The notes: a model not told the origin generated them from the letters alone. DNA of 64,000 bases from Gordionus sp. m RMFG-2023 (GCF_954871325.1 NC_088775.1:36557561-36621560); one strand, 5' to 3'; positions 1 to 11,078 are shown, counted from the stretch's first letter. Translations and numbers: made by a program.

Positions 1-1118
1 GATTTTGTTGCATTATCCTGTCCTGAAAGAAAATACCTAGCAATACATCATTTTCTTCAGCAACCTCAACAATGGCTCCTTTATCACTTTTTAATAGTTC
101 AAAAATACTTGCTAAGTCATTGGTCTTGGTTTTATTAATTTTTGTCTGGACATTATGTATATCTTTAAGTGTCATTTTTTTACCCATTTTCAGAAGAGAT
201 TCCTGAATTTTTAGCTTGTTTGCCTTTAGTTTTAACAAATTTTCGACTATTTGCTTTTCCTCCACAGAAAGCATTCTTTGTTTAGGTAAGGATTGGAAAG
301 TAATACTATCTATTTATATGAGTTATATTAATTTATTATAATGTATAATTATACTTAAATCATGATTACAGTGCTCATCAACCATGGTCACAATTTCTAA
401 GTAATGTCCAGTGTCCTTATGTTTAAGGTATAATGTAAATTTAAAGGAACACTTCTTGCGAAATGTTGAGGAATTTCTGATACCCTTGGAGTTGCTTTTT
501 TGAATTGTGCCACCATATTTGCAAGAATAATAAACTTTCCGATATTTAAAAAGATTTATAACGTCTACAGGATATGGTGCTTTTAGTAGATAGGACCTTG
601 CTATATAGACATTTACAAAATTAGAATTCTCAAATTCTTCAATAGTCCTAGATAATGAAGCATATAAAGAAAATATTGCTCCAAGATGTAGCATCTATAA
701 ATATGTTTTGAATATTTAATTAAACCACACTTTATTATATATCATTACATGAGAACTAGGCAGAGGTATACCCTAAAATAATAAGACAAGAATTTAACAA
801 TTCCTTGAGAACTCTAAAAATTTAAAAACATCTTAATACCACATATTGGTGTCAACAGACTTTATACAATGTTAAATTAATAGTTCATTGCATAACTTAC
901 TATAGAATTAAAGTTTCTCATCATGAAGTAAAATATTTGTGTAATATATTATATAATCTATTTACTATTAACTAAAGAAATTAGCTTATAAAATAGATAA
1001 CATTTAAATTCAAATGAAAAAGTATTTAGAATAAAATAAAATATCTGCATTTCATGTTTAATTATTGGATTTAAAAAAAATTGTTTACCTTTGTACTTTC
1101 TGTTTCTGTGCATTCCAT
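1..1118 (-). CDS. ZSWIM3-like / MULE-related protein, 5' part (runs off left edge)
   Basis: Three exons can be read on the minus strand: 1118-1089 (ATG, 10 codons ending in AAG before a GTAAAC donor), 694-355 (after a TTTATAG acceptor, ending at a GTATAA donor) and 309 to the window edge (after an AAATAG acceptor). The 394-bp and 45-bp introns keep the frame. Exon 2 encodes a FAR1-like DNA-binding fold with YYSCKYGG, SKGIRNSSTFRKKCSF and a zinc-binding DEHCNHDL. Exon 3 continues with LPKQRMLSVEEKQ, MTLKDIHN and GAIVEVAEENDVLLGIFFQD, the linker typical of ZSWIM1/3-type proteins before the MULE transposase and SWIM domains, which would lie off the left edge. These proteins descend from Mutator-like transposases. 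Whether this is a host gene or a live or dead MULE cannot be told here. Exon 1 is the weakest part, as it is only 30 bp of coding sequence. Confidence 0.68.
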
Positions 1119-2009
1119 ATCAGTAAATTTATAGCAGAGAAGTAGAATCAAAATTTTGCTCTAACCAGTGAACACCTAATTTAATATATAAAAAATATAA
1201 GCATGTACTTTAAGAATCTGTATATGATAAATAAAAACAATATTGCTGCTTAGTTATATTTAAAAATGGTAACTAGCATATAAAACAGGTATGACTAAAT
1301 TAAATTAAAATTTAGAGTACCATAAAATATCTGATGTCATATGTAAATTAGGTTTTAAAAAATTGTTTACCTTTATCTCTTATGCTGTACCTCCTATATT
1401 AGTAAATTTATAGCAGAGAAGTAGAATCAAAATTTTGCTCTAACCAGTGAACACCTATTATTTAAATTTAATATATAAAAAATATAAGCATGTACTTTAA
1501 GAATCTGTATATGATAAATAAAAACAATATTGCTGCTTAGTTATATTTAAAAATGGTAACTAGCATATAAAACAGGTATGACTAAATTAAATTAAAATTT
1601 AGAGTACCATAAAATATCTGATGTCATGTGTAAACTAGGTTTTAAAAAAATTGTTTACCTTTATCTCTTATGCTGTACCTCCTATATCAGTAAATTTATA
1701 GCAGAGAAGTAGAATCAAAATTTTGCTCTTACCAGTGAACACCTATTATTTAAATTTAATATATAAAAAATATAAGCATGTACTTTAAGAATCTGTATAT
1801 GATAAATAAAAACAATATTGCTGCTTAGTTATATTTAAAAATGGTAACTAGCATATAAAACAGGTATGACTAAATTAAATTAAAATTTAGAGTACCATAA
1901 AATATCTGATGTCATATGTAAATTAGGTTTTAAAAAAATTGTTTACCTTTATCTCTTATGCTGTACCTCCTATATCAGTAAATTTATAGCAGAGAAGTAA
2001 AATCAAAAT
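1078..2009. repeat. 288-bp tandem repeat, 3.2 copies, over the first exon of the ZSWIM3-like gene
   Basis: The motif GTTTACCTTT(A/G)T recurs at 1083, 1364, 1653 and 1941, spacings 281, 289 and 288 bp, with near-identical sequence between. On the minus strand each unit carries a TATAAATTTAC box, a short exon-like stretch and an AAAG/GTAAAC splice donor. Only the copy next to the gene has the ATG; the others read GATATAGG at that place. The duplicated unit therefore appears to contain the promoter and first exon of the minus-strand gene. Confidence 0.85.
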
Positions 2010-2060
2010 ATGGATGATTTTAAATATCGCGAAGGAAATAAAAATATTAAATGAATGTGC

Positions 2061-2165
2061 GATATTAGTTTTTTCACAAAATATCTCTGGTGTTATGTTT
2101 AGTTTTTTCACTAAATATCACAGGTGTTATGTTTAGTTTTTTCACTAAATATCACAGGTGTTATA
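2061..2165. repeat. 34-bp tandem repeat, about 3 copies
   Basis: AGTTTTTTCAC starts at 2067, 2101 and 2135, followed by AAATATC and GGTGTTATG each time. It is a short minisatellite between the 288-bp array and a transposon remnant. No coding content is seen. Confidence 0.85.
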
Positions 2166-2921
2166 TGCAGTCATGGCCTTAGACTTAGATGACATTATGA
2201 AGCTAGATATGTAATAGAGAAAATTATTGTGAGATATGAAATTTCTAAAAGATTATCTTCCATTTTTATTGATATATAAACGATAGACAGTTGATCATTA
2301 TTGCTCATCTAATTTATGCAATCAAATTCTCTTAGCAGCAAGAGTAATAATCTTAAATTACATAGCCACACAAATAATAGATACTGGTTAATTTGCAGTT
2401 ATGGCCATGATGTAGTCTATATAAACTCATATCAGAATTTATTATGTTAGATAAATTGATAAAAAAAAAACACTAAAAATCTTTAGAAGAAATAATTATG
2501 CAAATATTGAAGTCTTGATTTATTTATCGGAAAGGATGCCATATTAGATATTAAACATTTTGTAACTATAAAATAAGAACCAGAGTGATATGATGAAAGC
2601 AATTAATACATATATTTTCGCACCACCTCTAGTTTGTATATTATATCTTAAAATAATAGCAGTTTGTAATAATATCAAAAATATACTCGTATTAAAAATT
2701 TAACTCAAAAATGTTTTTCAAATAAGAAACAAAATAGCTTAAAAACACGTAAAAAAAGGAGAAGAAAAGATATCTAATAAGATTATAGATTAATAAGATG
2801 TTTAATTTTTAATAATATTTTAAAATAAATAGATGGCCTTAAAGAATTGAATATAATTTGTTATTTATATTTATTGTCAAAAGCATTTATTAGTAATATT
2901 TATTAAATTATTAACAGTAAT
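2166..2921 (+). mobile_element. Remnant of non-autonomous hAT element (same family as 8504-10629)
   Basis: The sequence matches about 9205-9960 and in part 40500-40830: GACATTATGAAGCTAGATA, GAGAAAATTATTGTGAGATA, AAAGATTATCTTCCATTTTT, and later the CAAAAATATACT and GAATATAATTTGTTA blocks. It is truncated on the left and abuts a reverse-oriented relative on the right. No reading frame of note. Confidence 0.6.
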
Positions 2922-4146
2922 CAATAGCGTCTAGAGGGGGGGGTGCATAAAGGGGCTCAAGCCCCTTCAAAAAAATAGACCCTGGACGAATTTTTAATTA
3001 TTTATTGGTTCCCTAATAGCCCTAAGAACTAAATAAAAAAATTTGATAGCCCTCTGAACGATTTTTTAAATATGTAATACATATAAATTTAATATTATCT
3101 TTAAAAAAATTAAAAAGACTAAAAAAATTTTTTATCAAATGAGTGCTATTTTAATTATTAAATTAATAGTATAAATTATATTTTCAATATGTCAACAATT
3201 GAAATCATATTATGTGTTAAAATGGAATATCAATATCACTCATAGTTATAATAATTTTATATTTTTTATATGTATATTATTATTTTAGAATTTTACGTTT
3301 TATTTTCAATAGAATTATTACTTTTTAATATTGGATATTAATTAGATATTAAATATGCCATATTATATGACAAATAAAAAGTATTTGTATACATAATAAT
3401 AATGTCTAAATATCAATCAAGCATAACAGTTGAAGCTTAATTGATTTTTATTATTTAAATTATTTTATACTCTTGTTATATAATAATATTAAGCAAGAAT
3501 AAATAATATAGAATAAATTGTGGGCGATTGTATTGAATAACTACGGAAGATTAAAGGTTAATAATATATCATCAATTTTAGAATGTGGAATCCGTGAAGA
3601 TTAGGAATATTAATAATTAAGTTCTTTATTTTCAACTAAGATCAAATAAAAACAACAAAAGTAATCATGATCATTTAGGTATATATACAAAATTAACATC
3701 AATTTAATATTAAAATAAAAATCATTGTATAACTTTTCAAAATATCAATTTAATATTAAATATAATATAATATATCGTTTTAAGCCTTAAGTCTTCTACA
3801 ATACAAAATCCATTAATAAACATTGTTACTTGTATTTAACAAATAGGAATATTAATAATTTAAAATATTGATATATTTGGTCATTAAATAGTAATAAGTA
3901 AAAAATTTATATCATGCACTCATTAAATTATCTTTATTTTTATATTCTTATTTTGTAAGAAACTTTATTTTATAGCTATTCGAATTTGACTTATCCTTAT
4001 TTTTATTTTATTTATTCAAATTTATAAAAGATTTGTTTTTGTATATAAAATAGCTTTATTTTTATGAAAGATAGTTAAAATTTATTTTAAGAACAAAATA
4101 ATACAATTCAACAACCTTCCTACCTTTTTATAATAAGACGCCCCTG
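2922..4146 (-). mobile_element. Non-autonomous hAT element, reverse orientation
   Basis: The left edge CAATAGCGTCTAGAGG is followed by GGGGCTCAAGCCCC, matching the reverse complement of the right ends at 10629 and 45702. The right edge ...GACGCCCCTG is the complement of the usual left end CAGGGGCGTC. The inside (GTTGAAGCTTAATTGA, GTTATATAATAATA) matches 10150-10630 in reverse. The flanks ACAGTAAT and GTGGATCG do not form a TSD, so the boundaries may be recombinant. No coding capacity. Confidence 0.6.
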
Positions 4147-4564
4147 GTGGATCGGAAAATCATTAGTGGGGAAAAAATTTCTTCAGATCTTCTTTACCTG
4201 GGAAATCAAAATTCTTAAATTAAAATTAATGATAAACTAATAAAAACATAGGGTCAAGTTATAGATAATGTTGATATGATTTTAAAAATAATTCTACTCC
4301 ATTTAAAAAAACAAAATTTACATATGCACAAGAAAATATGGAAGTTGGACAATAGGCTATAAATTCTATATAGTGAAATCAATGATGATTTACAAGATAA
4401 TTCTTAATGCACGTAAGAAGAAAAGTTAATAAAATTAAAATACCATTCTAAAATAAAGTCATAATTCTTAGCATAAAATTTATCATAAAACTGTTTAAAA
4501 TTTTTCCTTCGGATAGTGAAAAATCCAACGATGTAGCTAACCACATAATGGTAAATATAGCTGA

Positions 4565-4895
4565 TAGAGATCTGCAAAAGTAGGCCCTTGAAATTTTTTT
4601 AAATATATTTAAACTTATCAATTTTATATTGAATTTTTTATGTAAAATTAAAATATTTGATTTTATTTATAGAAACTAGATGCCATATAACATATGTCTT
4701 TTATTTTGAGTAACTATAAAAATTAATTTCTATATTTAAATAAATTCTGGCCCGGTAAATTTTTTAAAAAAAAATACGGGTTTAGGCCGGGCCGGCAAAA
4801 CTTTTTTAAAAATTTCGGATTTGGCCGGGCCTGCAAAACCTTTTTAAAAAAATTTCGGGCCAGGTGTGAAAAATTAGGCCCGATGCAGATCTCTA
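4565..4895. mobile_element. 331-bp MITE, TIR TAGAGATCTGCA, perfect 8-bp TSD
   Basis: The ends TAGAGATCTGCA and TGCAGATCTCTA are perfect 12-bp inverted repeats. Both flanks are ATAGCTGA (4557-4564 and 4896-4903). Subterminal regions are rich in GGCCCGG(C/G) next to runs of A/T. The 8-bp TSD fits the hAT superfamily. It sits inside transposase remnants of the composite element. A reverse relative is at 52738-53111. Confidence 0.88.
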
Positions 4896-4903
4896 ATAGC
4901 TGA

Positions 4904-6540
4904 TTCAGGGTTATCAATGATTTGCATGTCAGCATTCTGCGCTGATAATGCCTCTGTAAATTTTTGCAAAAACCAAAGTATATTTACCCAATCGAGCACT
5001 ATAATGACTTAAATTGGCTGTATATACTATATACTACATAATTCTTGCAAGAAGGCAATGAATGTGCTATCTGTGGATAAAATAATTGTGGAAATGCTTT
5101 AACGAATTTAGCTCATCAACTAAAAGGGTTAATGAAAAGAGTTGGTGAAGTGATCTGACTTGGGAATGTGTGAGTTGTTGCGATACGTACCTATCAGGTG
5201 GTTGTCATTAATACCTGTCATCGATAGAATTTTAAAATTTTGCAAACCCTTAAAAAAATATTAAATAAAGATTTTAATAGCACTCTTAAAATTTTGAAAA
5301 ATTTTTTCGAGTATGAAATGGCAGAAGCATATATGGGAATACTGTAAATCTACGACATATAATATTCCACTGTTTGTATTGTCCTTTAATTTTTTTATTT
5401 AATTTATGATTTAATTTTATCAATAGTTTTATAATTATATTTTACTTTTATTAAGATAAATAAATTAAAATTACTCACTTTATAAAAAATTATATTTGAT
5501 ATATTATATCGTATAGTAATTTTTGGATCTATTATTAATAATTATAATACATTTCACTTTTGTCTTAAGACTTATCTTATATTCCATTGTTTAAAAAGGA
5601 TTTTTGATTCATTTTTTTTTATATTTAAATGCTTTTTTCCAAAAATGTATATATTATGATGAATATTTTTATACTTTTATATTCTTTCTTTCAAATTATT
5701 GTTTAAGTTATATGCATACATTTTTTGGGGTCAGAGAGTGGGGAAGGGAAGGACTAAGGGGGATATTTTTTTAGCTTAAAATGATATTCAAAAAAGGTGA
5801 TAAATTTCTGAGGGGGGACTTCCCCTTGCCCTCCCCCTGGCTACGCCTATGTTTGGGATTAGTTTCACATGTAGGAAATCTACTTCATGCAATTAATATG
5901 TAGTTGCAATCAGAATGTTCTTTATTAATAAAGATTCACAAAATCATGCTACAGCTCTGTTCATCTCTACAGTTAAAAATTGATAATAATTTTTATGGCC
6001 TATTGCTAAAAATATTATATTAATATGTTCAAATTAATACATTTTTAAATGAAGCAGATATTTTTCTTAAGACAATTTTAGAATATTTACGATCAAAATT
6101 TAATTTTAATAACTCAATTTACAAATATATAAATATTATTACCTTGGAACATTTGTAATTTAATAAATATATTAAAAATAACGAAAGACATTGATGTCTT
6201 GTTTAAGGAGATTGTAATTCTCTCTATTATTTATGATTCGACAAAATACTTAAAGTTAGATGGTCTAAAAGCAGAGGAGGAATGGGTAGAATTTTTTCGT
6301 AATAACAATAAATCCCCATGCTTAGAAAAAATATGCGAGTATGTCTTCTCTTTACCTCATTCTAATGCCTCATCCAAGCGCATTTTTTAGCCAGATGAGG
6401 ACTTCCTGGAAAAAAGAAAGAAATCGGATTGCTTTAACAACATTAGAGGCCGAGTTAATGGTTAAACAAATTTATAATATGTTATGGAATTTTATAAATA
6501 TCTTAATAACGACAGTAAACGTTTAGTTCCCTTATTACAA
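4904..6540 (+). pseudogene. hAT transposase, middle and C-terminal part, decayed (composite copy 1, plus half)
   Basis: At 5161-5345 the frames echo hAT signatures (a run like LRY-PIRWLSL, then RILKF-, ILKNFFEYEMAEAYMG). After an insertion, 5860-6180 resembles the block readable at 53920-54200. At 6199-6390 an open stretch reads EEEWVEFFRNNNKSPCLEK and VFSLPHSNASSKRIF, the C-terminal hAT dimerisation motif. Downstream frames give RTSWKKERNRIAL and EAELMVKQ. Several frameshifts and stops separate these pieces, so it is dead. Confidence 0.7.
5350..5850. mobile_element. Insertion inside the hAT relic, right end ...CCCTGGCTACGCCTATG
   Basis: The hAT relic breaks after GCATATATGGGA and resumes at 5851 with TTTGGGATTAGTTTCACATG; at 53815 the same sequence is continuous. 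The inserted DNA ends in GGCTACGCCTATG, reverse complement of the CATAGRCGTAGCCAGG end seen at 20385. Its left part (5352-5510) repeats at 21064-21220. The left boundary is imprecise and a clean TSD is not visible. Confidence 0.5.
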
Positions 6541-6544
6541 TAAA

Positions 6545-7418
6545 ATATAATTAACATTATAACTATTTAATTTTCCCTATTTTTTTTTATATTATATAAA
6601 ATCTTATTTATACATTCGCATAATAAATTATTTTTTACATTGTAAATCAAAAATAAAGAGTATTGCAATCTCCAGACATCAATGTCTATCGGTATTTTTA
6701 AAATATTTGAACATTTTAATATAGTTTTAGCAATGGCGCCATAAAATTTATTGCCAATTTTAACTGTAAAGATGAACACATCTGCAGTGTAATTTTGTGA
6801 ATCTTTGTTAAAATTCTTCTGATTGCAACTGCACATTAACATCATATAGTAGATTTCCTACATGTGAAATCATTCCTCCTCTGCCATTCATTATTGAAAA
6901 AAATTTTCAAAATGTTAGGACAGCTTTTATAATCTATATTTAATTTTTTTTTTAAAGGTTTATAAAATTTTAAAATTCTATCGATGGTGGGTATTAGGAA
7001 CATATCGCAACCAACATTGTGCTGACTCAATTCTGTAAATACTCTCTGGGTTTTCCCAAATTCACAGAGGCATTATCAGATCAGAAAGCTGACATGCAAT
7101 TTATTGATAATCCCGAATCTTCTATATTTACCATTATATGGTTAGCTATGTATTTTGATTTTCACTATTTGAGGGGAGAAAATTTAATAGTTTTATTGAA
7201 ACGACCTTAATTTTGTTGAAATAGAGGAGGATAATATTTCCCTTATTAGATGCATCTGTTAGAATTGCATATGTATGCCCATATTTCAAATCGTCAAGAA
7301 TTGACCTCCTGAATTTAAGTTCTAAAACATTGATGATATCCTTGCTCATTTTTGTTCTACAGGTAAAGTTTTCATTTATATTAGTCATTAAATATTATAT
7401 GGAAAAGATTCTACCCAC
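6545..7418 (-). pseudogene. hAT transposase, N-terminal and middle part, decayed (composite copy 1, minus half)
   Basis: Open minus-strand stretches read YGHTYAILTDASNKGN (7146-7388; TDASN is the first catalytic aspartate block of this hAT group), MSQHNVGCDMFLIPT and ILKFYKPLKKKLN (6842-7030), then CSCNQKNFNKDSQNY and KFYGAIAKTILKCSN (6567-6845). The order on the minus strand is that of a transposase read from its N-terminal half to its middle. It overlaps in content with the plus-strand half, which lies back to back with it. Interrupted by frameshifts and by insertions at 7419 onward. Confidence 0.7.
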
Positions 7419-7837
7419 CAGTGGCGTAGAAACGGGGGTTGTTTTCGGGTTTGGTCCCCTCTCAGAGCTAAATTTTTTTTATAGATTATACGTTCAAAAG
7501 ACTTAAAAGTGACTTATATCAAATAAATACCATTAATATTTATATTTTTCTTGTTTTGATTTTGTGGAAGGATATCATATTACTATTGAAATTATTCTGG
7601 ATAGAAATATTACAAAGTCATTGAGAATAATTTACTAAATTATAATAACATATTATTGATGTATTTAAAAATGTATTTATTATATATTATCGAAGATATG
7701 GTTATGACTTGTAAAATAAACCCGGCCGAAGGCCGGGCAAAAGGGCCAAAGACCAGTTAAAGGGGGTCTGGGGCGAAGCCTCCCAGGTTTTTATATATAT
7801 GGACCCCCTCTAAGGAGAATTCCTAGCTACGACACTG
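7419..7837. mobile_element. 419-bp hAT MITE, TIR CAGTGGCGTAG
   Basis: The ends are CAGTGGCGTAGAAACGGGG and, reversed, CAGTGTCGTAGCTAGGAA. The flanks CTACCCAC (7411-7418) and CTACCAAC (7838-7845) are a 7/8 TSD; the uninterrupted site is at 57243 (TTCTACCAACATTG). The right half holds a CCCGGCCGAAGGCCGGG hairpin (7721-7737) and GGGGCGAAGCCTCC, a cassette shared with 8560-8627 and 20431-20482. Non-coding. Confidence 0.87.
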
Positions 7838-7904
7838 CTACCAACATTGTAATGATAAGTAGCTCTGTGAATGTTGTACTACAAGATAAGTGATGACAAT
7901 TGCT

Positions 7905-8469
7905 CAGTGTCTACATGACAGGATTTTCATTGGATGCAAACCTCCTTCAAAAACCTTTGCCTACCCCCCTAAAAATTTACCCAGCTTCGGTGACGGTGTC
8001 TATCTATTATTATTTTCATCTTTTTATTGATTCTCTTTTCAGATAATTTATCTAGGATATCTTAAATTAATATATCTCTACTAACAACTATCGATATTTC
8101 GTGAATATAAAGAATTCATTTTTTAGATAATAAAATCAATTAAAACTTCCATTATTTACAATGAATTAATTATTATGGCATTATGAGCTTGCTGAAATAT
8201 CTAAACCTTTTAAATAGCAGAAAGTTTTATTTGGAAAACAATGTGTATGATTGTTTGCAATATAGAGATTTGGTCGATGAATTGTATTATAATAATTTTA
8301 TAATAAAAGTATTAATTTTTACAGCAATAAATTTTGTCCTATTTCATTGCAAAATTTAATAGATAACCCCCAAAAAGTTTATCCTACCCCCATTAACGCA
8401 GCCTACCCCCTTTCCCCTCAAAAAATATGATGCAAACTGTTCCTACCCCTCCCGCTCATGTAGACGCTA
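7905..8469. mobile_element. 565-bp hAT MITE, TIR CAGTGTCTACATGA, perfect 8-bp TSD
   Basis: The left end CAGTGTCTACATGA and the reversed right end TAGCGTCTACATGA agree at 12 of 14 bases. Both flanks are CAATTGCT (7897-7904 and 8470-8477). The subterminal parts carry several CCTACCCCC tracts. No coding capacity. It lies only 67 bp from the preceding MITE, inside the same old hAT copy. Confidence 0.87.
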
Positions 8470-8503
8470 CAATTGCTACAACTATAGTTGCATCTGTATT
8501 ATT

Positions 8504-10629
8504 CAAAGGCTCGCACGCCTTTACAATCTCAGGGGGCTTAACTAAAAAATTTTTTAAGAGGGGCTTCGTCCCCATGCCTTCAAATTTGTGGGCCTTCGGC
8601 CCTCCTTTGCCCGGTCTTCGGCCGGGTTTTATGTTTATATATTATACTTTTTTAAAATTTGTTAACTCTGAACAATTCATATTTTGTCATTTATTACATT
8701 ATGCATTCAAAAACTGGTATATAAATAATTAAAACAATACAAGACATTTCTAAAAATAATATTTTTTAATACAAAATCTATTTATTATAAAATGTTTTCG
8801 ATTGCTGATATAAAAAAAAAAAGTTGCGTCTAAAGAATTACAAGTGATAAAAAAGATTAATAAATTCATACATCTGCCTCAATTGACAATGCTTTTTAAA
8901 AACCACATAATGCAGTAATATAATTCATAGCAACTTACATTGACAATGGTTTTTAAAAACCACATAATGCAATAATATAATTCTTAGCAACTTACATTGA
9001 CAATGGTTTTTTAAAAAAGCCACATAATGCAATAATATAATTCTTAACAACTTTGACAAAAGGTTATCAAACTAATATAACTCTTTACCATTTTAGACAA
9101 TGTTTCATAGAATGGACTAATAAGGAAAAATTTATAGGCCTATACCAAATCAACAATTTCTGAAGAAGAGAGTACCAATCCAAATTAAAACTATATGGTG
9201 GTTAGAGCTTCCTTTAAGAAGACATGATGGAAGCTAGATAAGTAGAGAAAATTATTGTGAGATATTAAATTTCTAAAAGATTATCTTCCATTTTAAATGA
9301 TATATAAACGACTACACAGTTGACCATTATTGTTTATCTAAAATATGCAATCATATGCTCTCAGCCGTTGTAATAATAATCTTATCATACATAGCAACAC
9401 AAATAATAGATGCTGGTTGATTTGCAGTAATAGCCATGACACTCACGATGTAAACCACTATCAGAATTTATTATGTTAGATAAATTGATAAAATAAAAAC
9501 ACTAAAATCTTTGGAAGAAATAATTATGTAAATATGTTGAAGCCTGGAGTTATTTAGACGACAATGTCATTAAAAATGAAATATTTTCTAACTATAAAAT
9601 AAGGACCAGAATGATATGATGAAACAATTAAGATTTTATATATTGTCGCACCATCTTGGTATATTATATATTAAAATAATAGTAGTTTGAAATAATATCA
9701 AAAATATACTTATATTAAAAATTTAACTCAAAACTGTTTTTCGAAAAATAAAACAATAACTTTCCTAAAAACAAGTGAAAAAGATAAGAAAAGATTTCAA
9801 ATTTATTACATCTATTGCAGGATGATAAAATGTTAAATTTTTAAAATTATTTATAGCTAAATAGATAGCGTTAAATACTTGAATGCAAATTGTTACTATA
9901 TTTATTATCAAAACCATTTATTAGTAAAATTTATTATAATATTAAATGTAATATATTATATACCTGTCAAATACTTCTATAAAAGTGGCATTTTATCTAA
10001 TATTTTATAAATAACAGTATATAGTAGAGGATTATAAACTATATGTACTTTTTGTAAAGAAGTCTTTTGTACTTATTTGGACCTTGAAAATATTTTTAGT
10101 AATAGGTATGATAATAAAATTTAAAAATAAATATACAGTTGATTAGTCATTTTGAACTCGGCTAATTACATTATTAAATTTGCTAATTTTCAAATAATAT
10201 ATGATTATATTTATTTAATTAGGGTTATATAATAATTTAAATAATAAAAGTCAATTAAACTTCAACTGTTAAAGCTAAATTAATATTTACTGAGTTATTG
10301 ATATTATATTTTTAATACAGAATTTGATTGCAAGCTGACATAGTGAAAATATAATTTATATGTAATCATCTATTCTAATAATTAAAATAGTATTCATTTA
10401 ATAAAAATTTAAATAGTCTTATTAATTTCTAAATAATAAAATTAAATCTATATATTACTTAATGGAATTATAAAAGAAATCATTCAGGTGGCAATCAAAA
10501 AAATTAATTTTTAGTTCAAGGGGATATTAAGGAGCCATTAAAAAATTTTTTTATTGCTTCAAGGAGCTATTCAAATTTTTCAGAGGGATCGAGCCTCTGC
10601 GCTTCCCCCCCCCCCTAGTGACCCCACTG
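8504..10629 (+). mobile_element. 2.1-kb non-autonomous hAT element, derivative of the 40002-45702 family
   Basis: The left end CAAAGGCTCGCACGCC is followed by TTTACAATCTCAGGGGGCT, as at 40013. The right end ...CCCCCTAGTGACCCCACTG matches 45702. The flanks GTATTATT (8496-8503) and ATATTATG (10630-10637) agree at 6 of 8 bases, a worn TSD. About 10150-10629 matches 45250-45702, and 9200-9600 matches 40490-40830. The transposase is missing entirely. The middle (about 9650-10100) is shared with 2620-2920 but not with the long element, so it came from a relative. The 101-aa open frame at 8427-8732 crosses the boundary and is not a gene. Confidence 0.82.
8883..9056. repeat. 57-bp tandem repeat, 3 copies, inside the hAT element
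   Basis: TTGACAATG(C/G)TTTTTAAAAA followed by CCACATAATGC starts at about 8883, 8940 and 8997. The long relative has a single copy near 40280, so the expansion happened in this lineage. Confidence 0.85.
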
Positions 10630-11078
10630 ATATTATGGAGATTATTTTTGTTTCCCCTGCACTGATTATAATAATGTGATTGAAATAAATAAAATAATTA
10701 TCATTAAAATGAGAACAATGTGATAATTAAGCGCCTATCCCTATAATGTTATACACACACACACACGGTAGATTTCCAATTGCGGTCGGATATTCGCATA
10801 AAATATATTTTTTACATTGTAAAATTAAAATCGTTTGTTTTTTTTTATAAAATTTTATCTTGTTTACATTCTTTTATATTTAAAAAATATCGTTGGTTTT
10901 TTTTAAATAAATTAATATATTTTAATAAATCAAGATGTTATTTTGTTTTGAAAAGTAGTTACCGACTTTGTATTTATATAAACTAATTATAAAAAAATGC
11001 TTTTTAGCAATTTTCATATTTCTCCCCCAAAATACCAAATTTCTCCCGCAATTTGAAAATTTTGACGTGGCAACCCTG
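10630..11078. mobile_element. Right terminal segment of composite hAT copy 1
   Basis: The sequence resumes the hAT copy after the 8504-10629 insertion and matches 57440-58033: TTTTTTACATTGTAAAATTA, TTATCTTGTTTACATTCTTT, then repeated TTCTCCC(A/C)C(A/C)A blocks and the terminus GACGTGGCAACCCTG. A short AC dinucleotide run is at 10752-10766. The 68-aa open frame at 10780-10986 is AT-rich chance translation. Confidence 0.7.

Larger units (their letters stand above)
4147..11078. mobile_element. Composite hAT element, copy 1, with four or more younger insertions
   Basis: This is an old hAT copy of the family whose intact ends are seen at 53188-58033. Plus-strand transposase remnants fill 4480-6540, minus-strand remnants fill 6640-7418 and onward, and the right end ...GACGTGGCAACCCTG lies at 11078. 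The left terminus is not found and the first 330 bases are unassigned. It is split by elements at 4565-4895, about 5350-5850, 7419-7837, 7905-8469 and 8504-10629. The plus-then-minus arrangement is shared with copy 2, including the junction near 6645. Confidence 0.6.

Noticed and set aside
5348-5850. Attempt to read an exact TSD for the insertion in the plus-strand hAT relic
   Set aside because: Candidate 8-mers (TATGGGAA versus TTTGGGAT) match too weakly to fix the left boundary.
8427-8732. 101-codon frame with Pro/Gly-rich stretch
   Set aside because: It spans two transposon boundaries (8469 and 8504) and reads through the hairpin cassette.
10748-10768. AC dinucleotide run considered as regulatory
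   Set aside because: Simple microsatellite within a transposon end.
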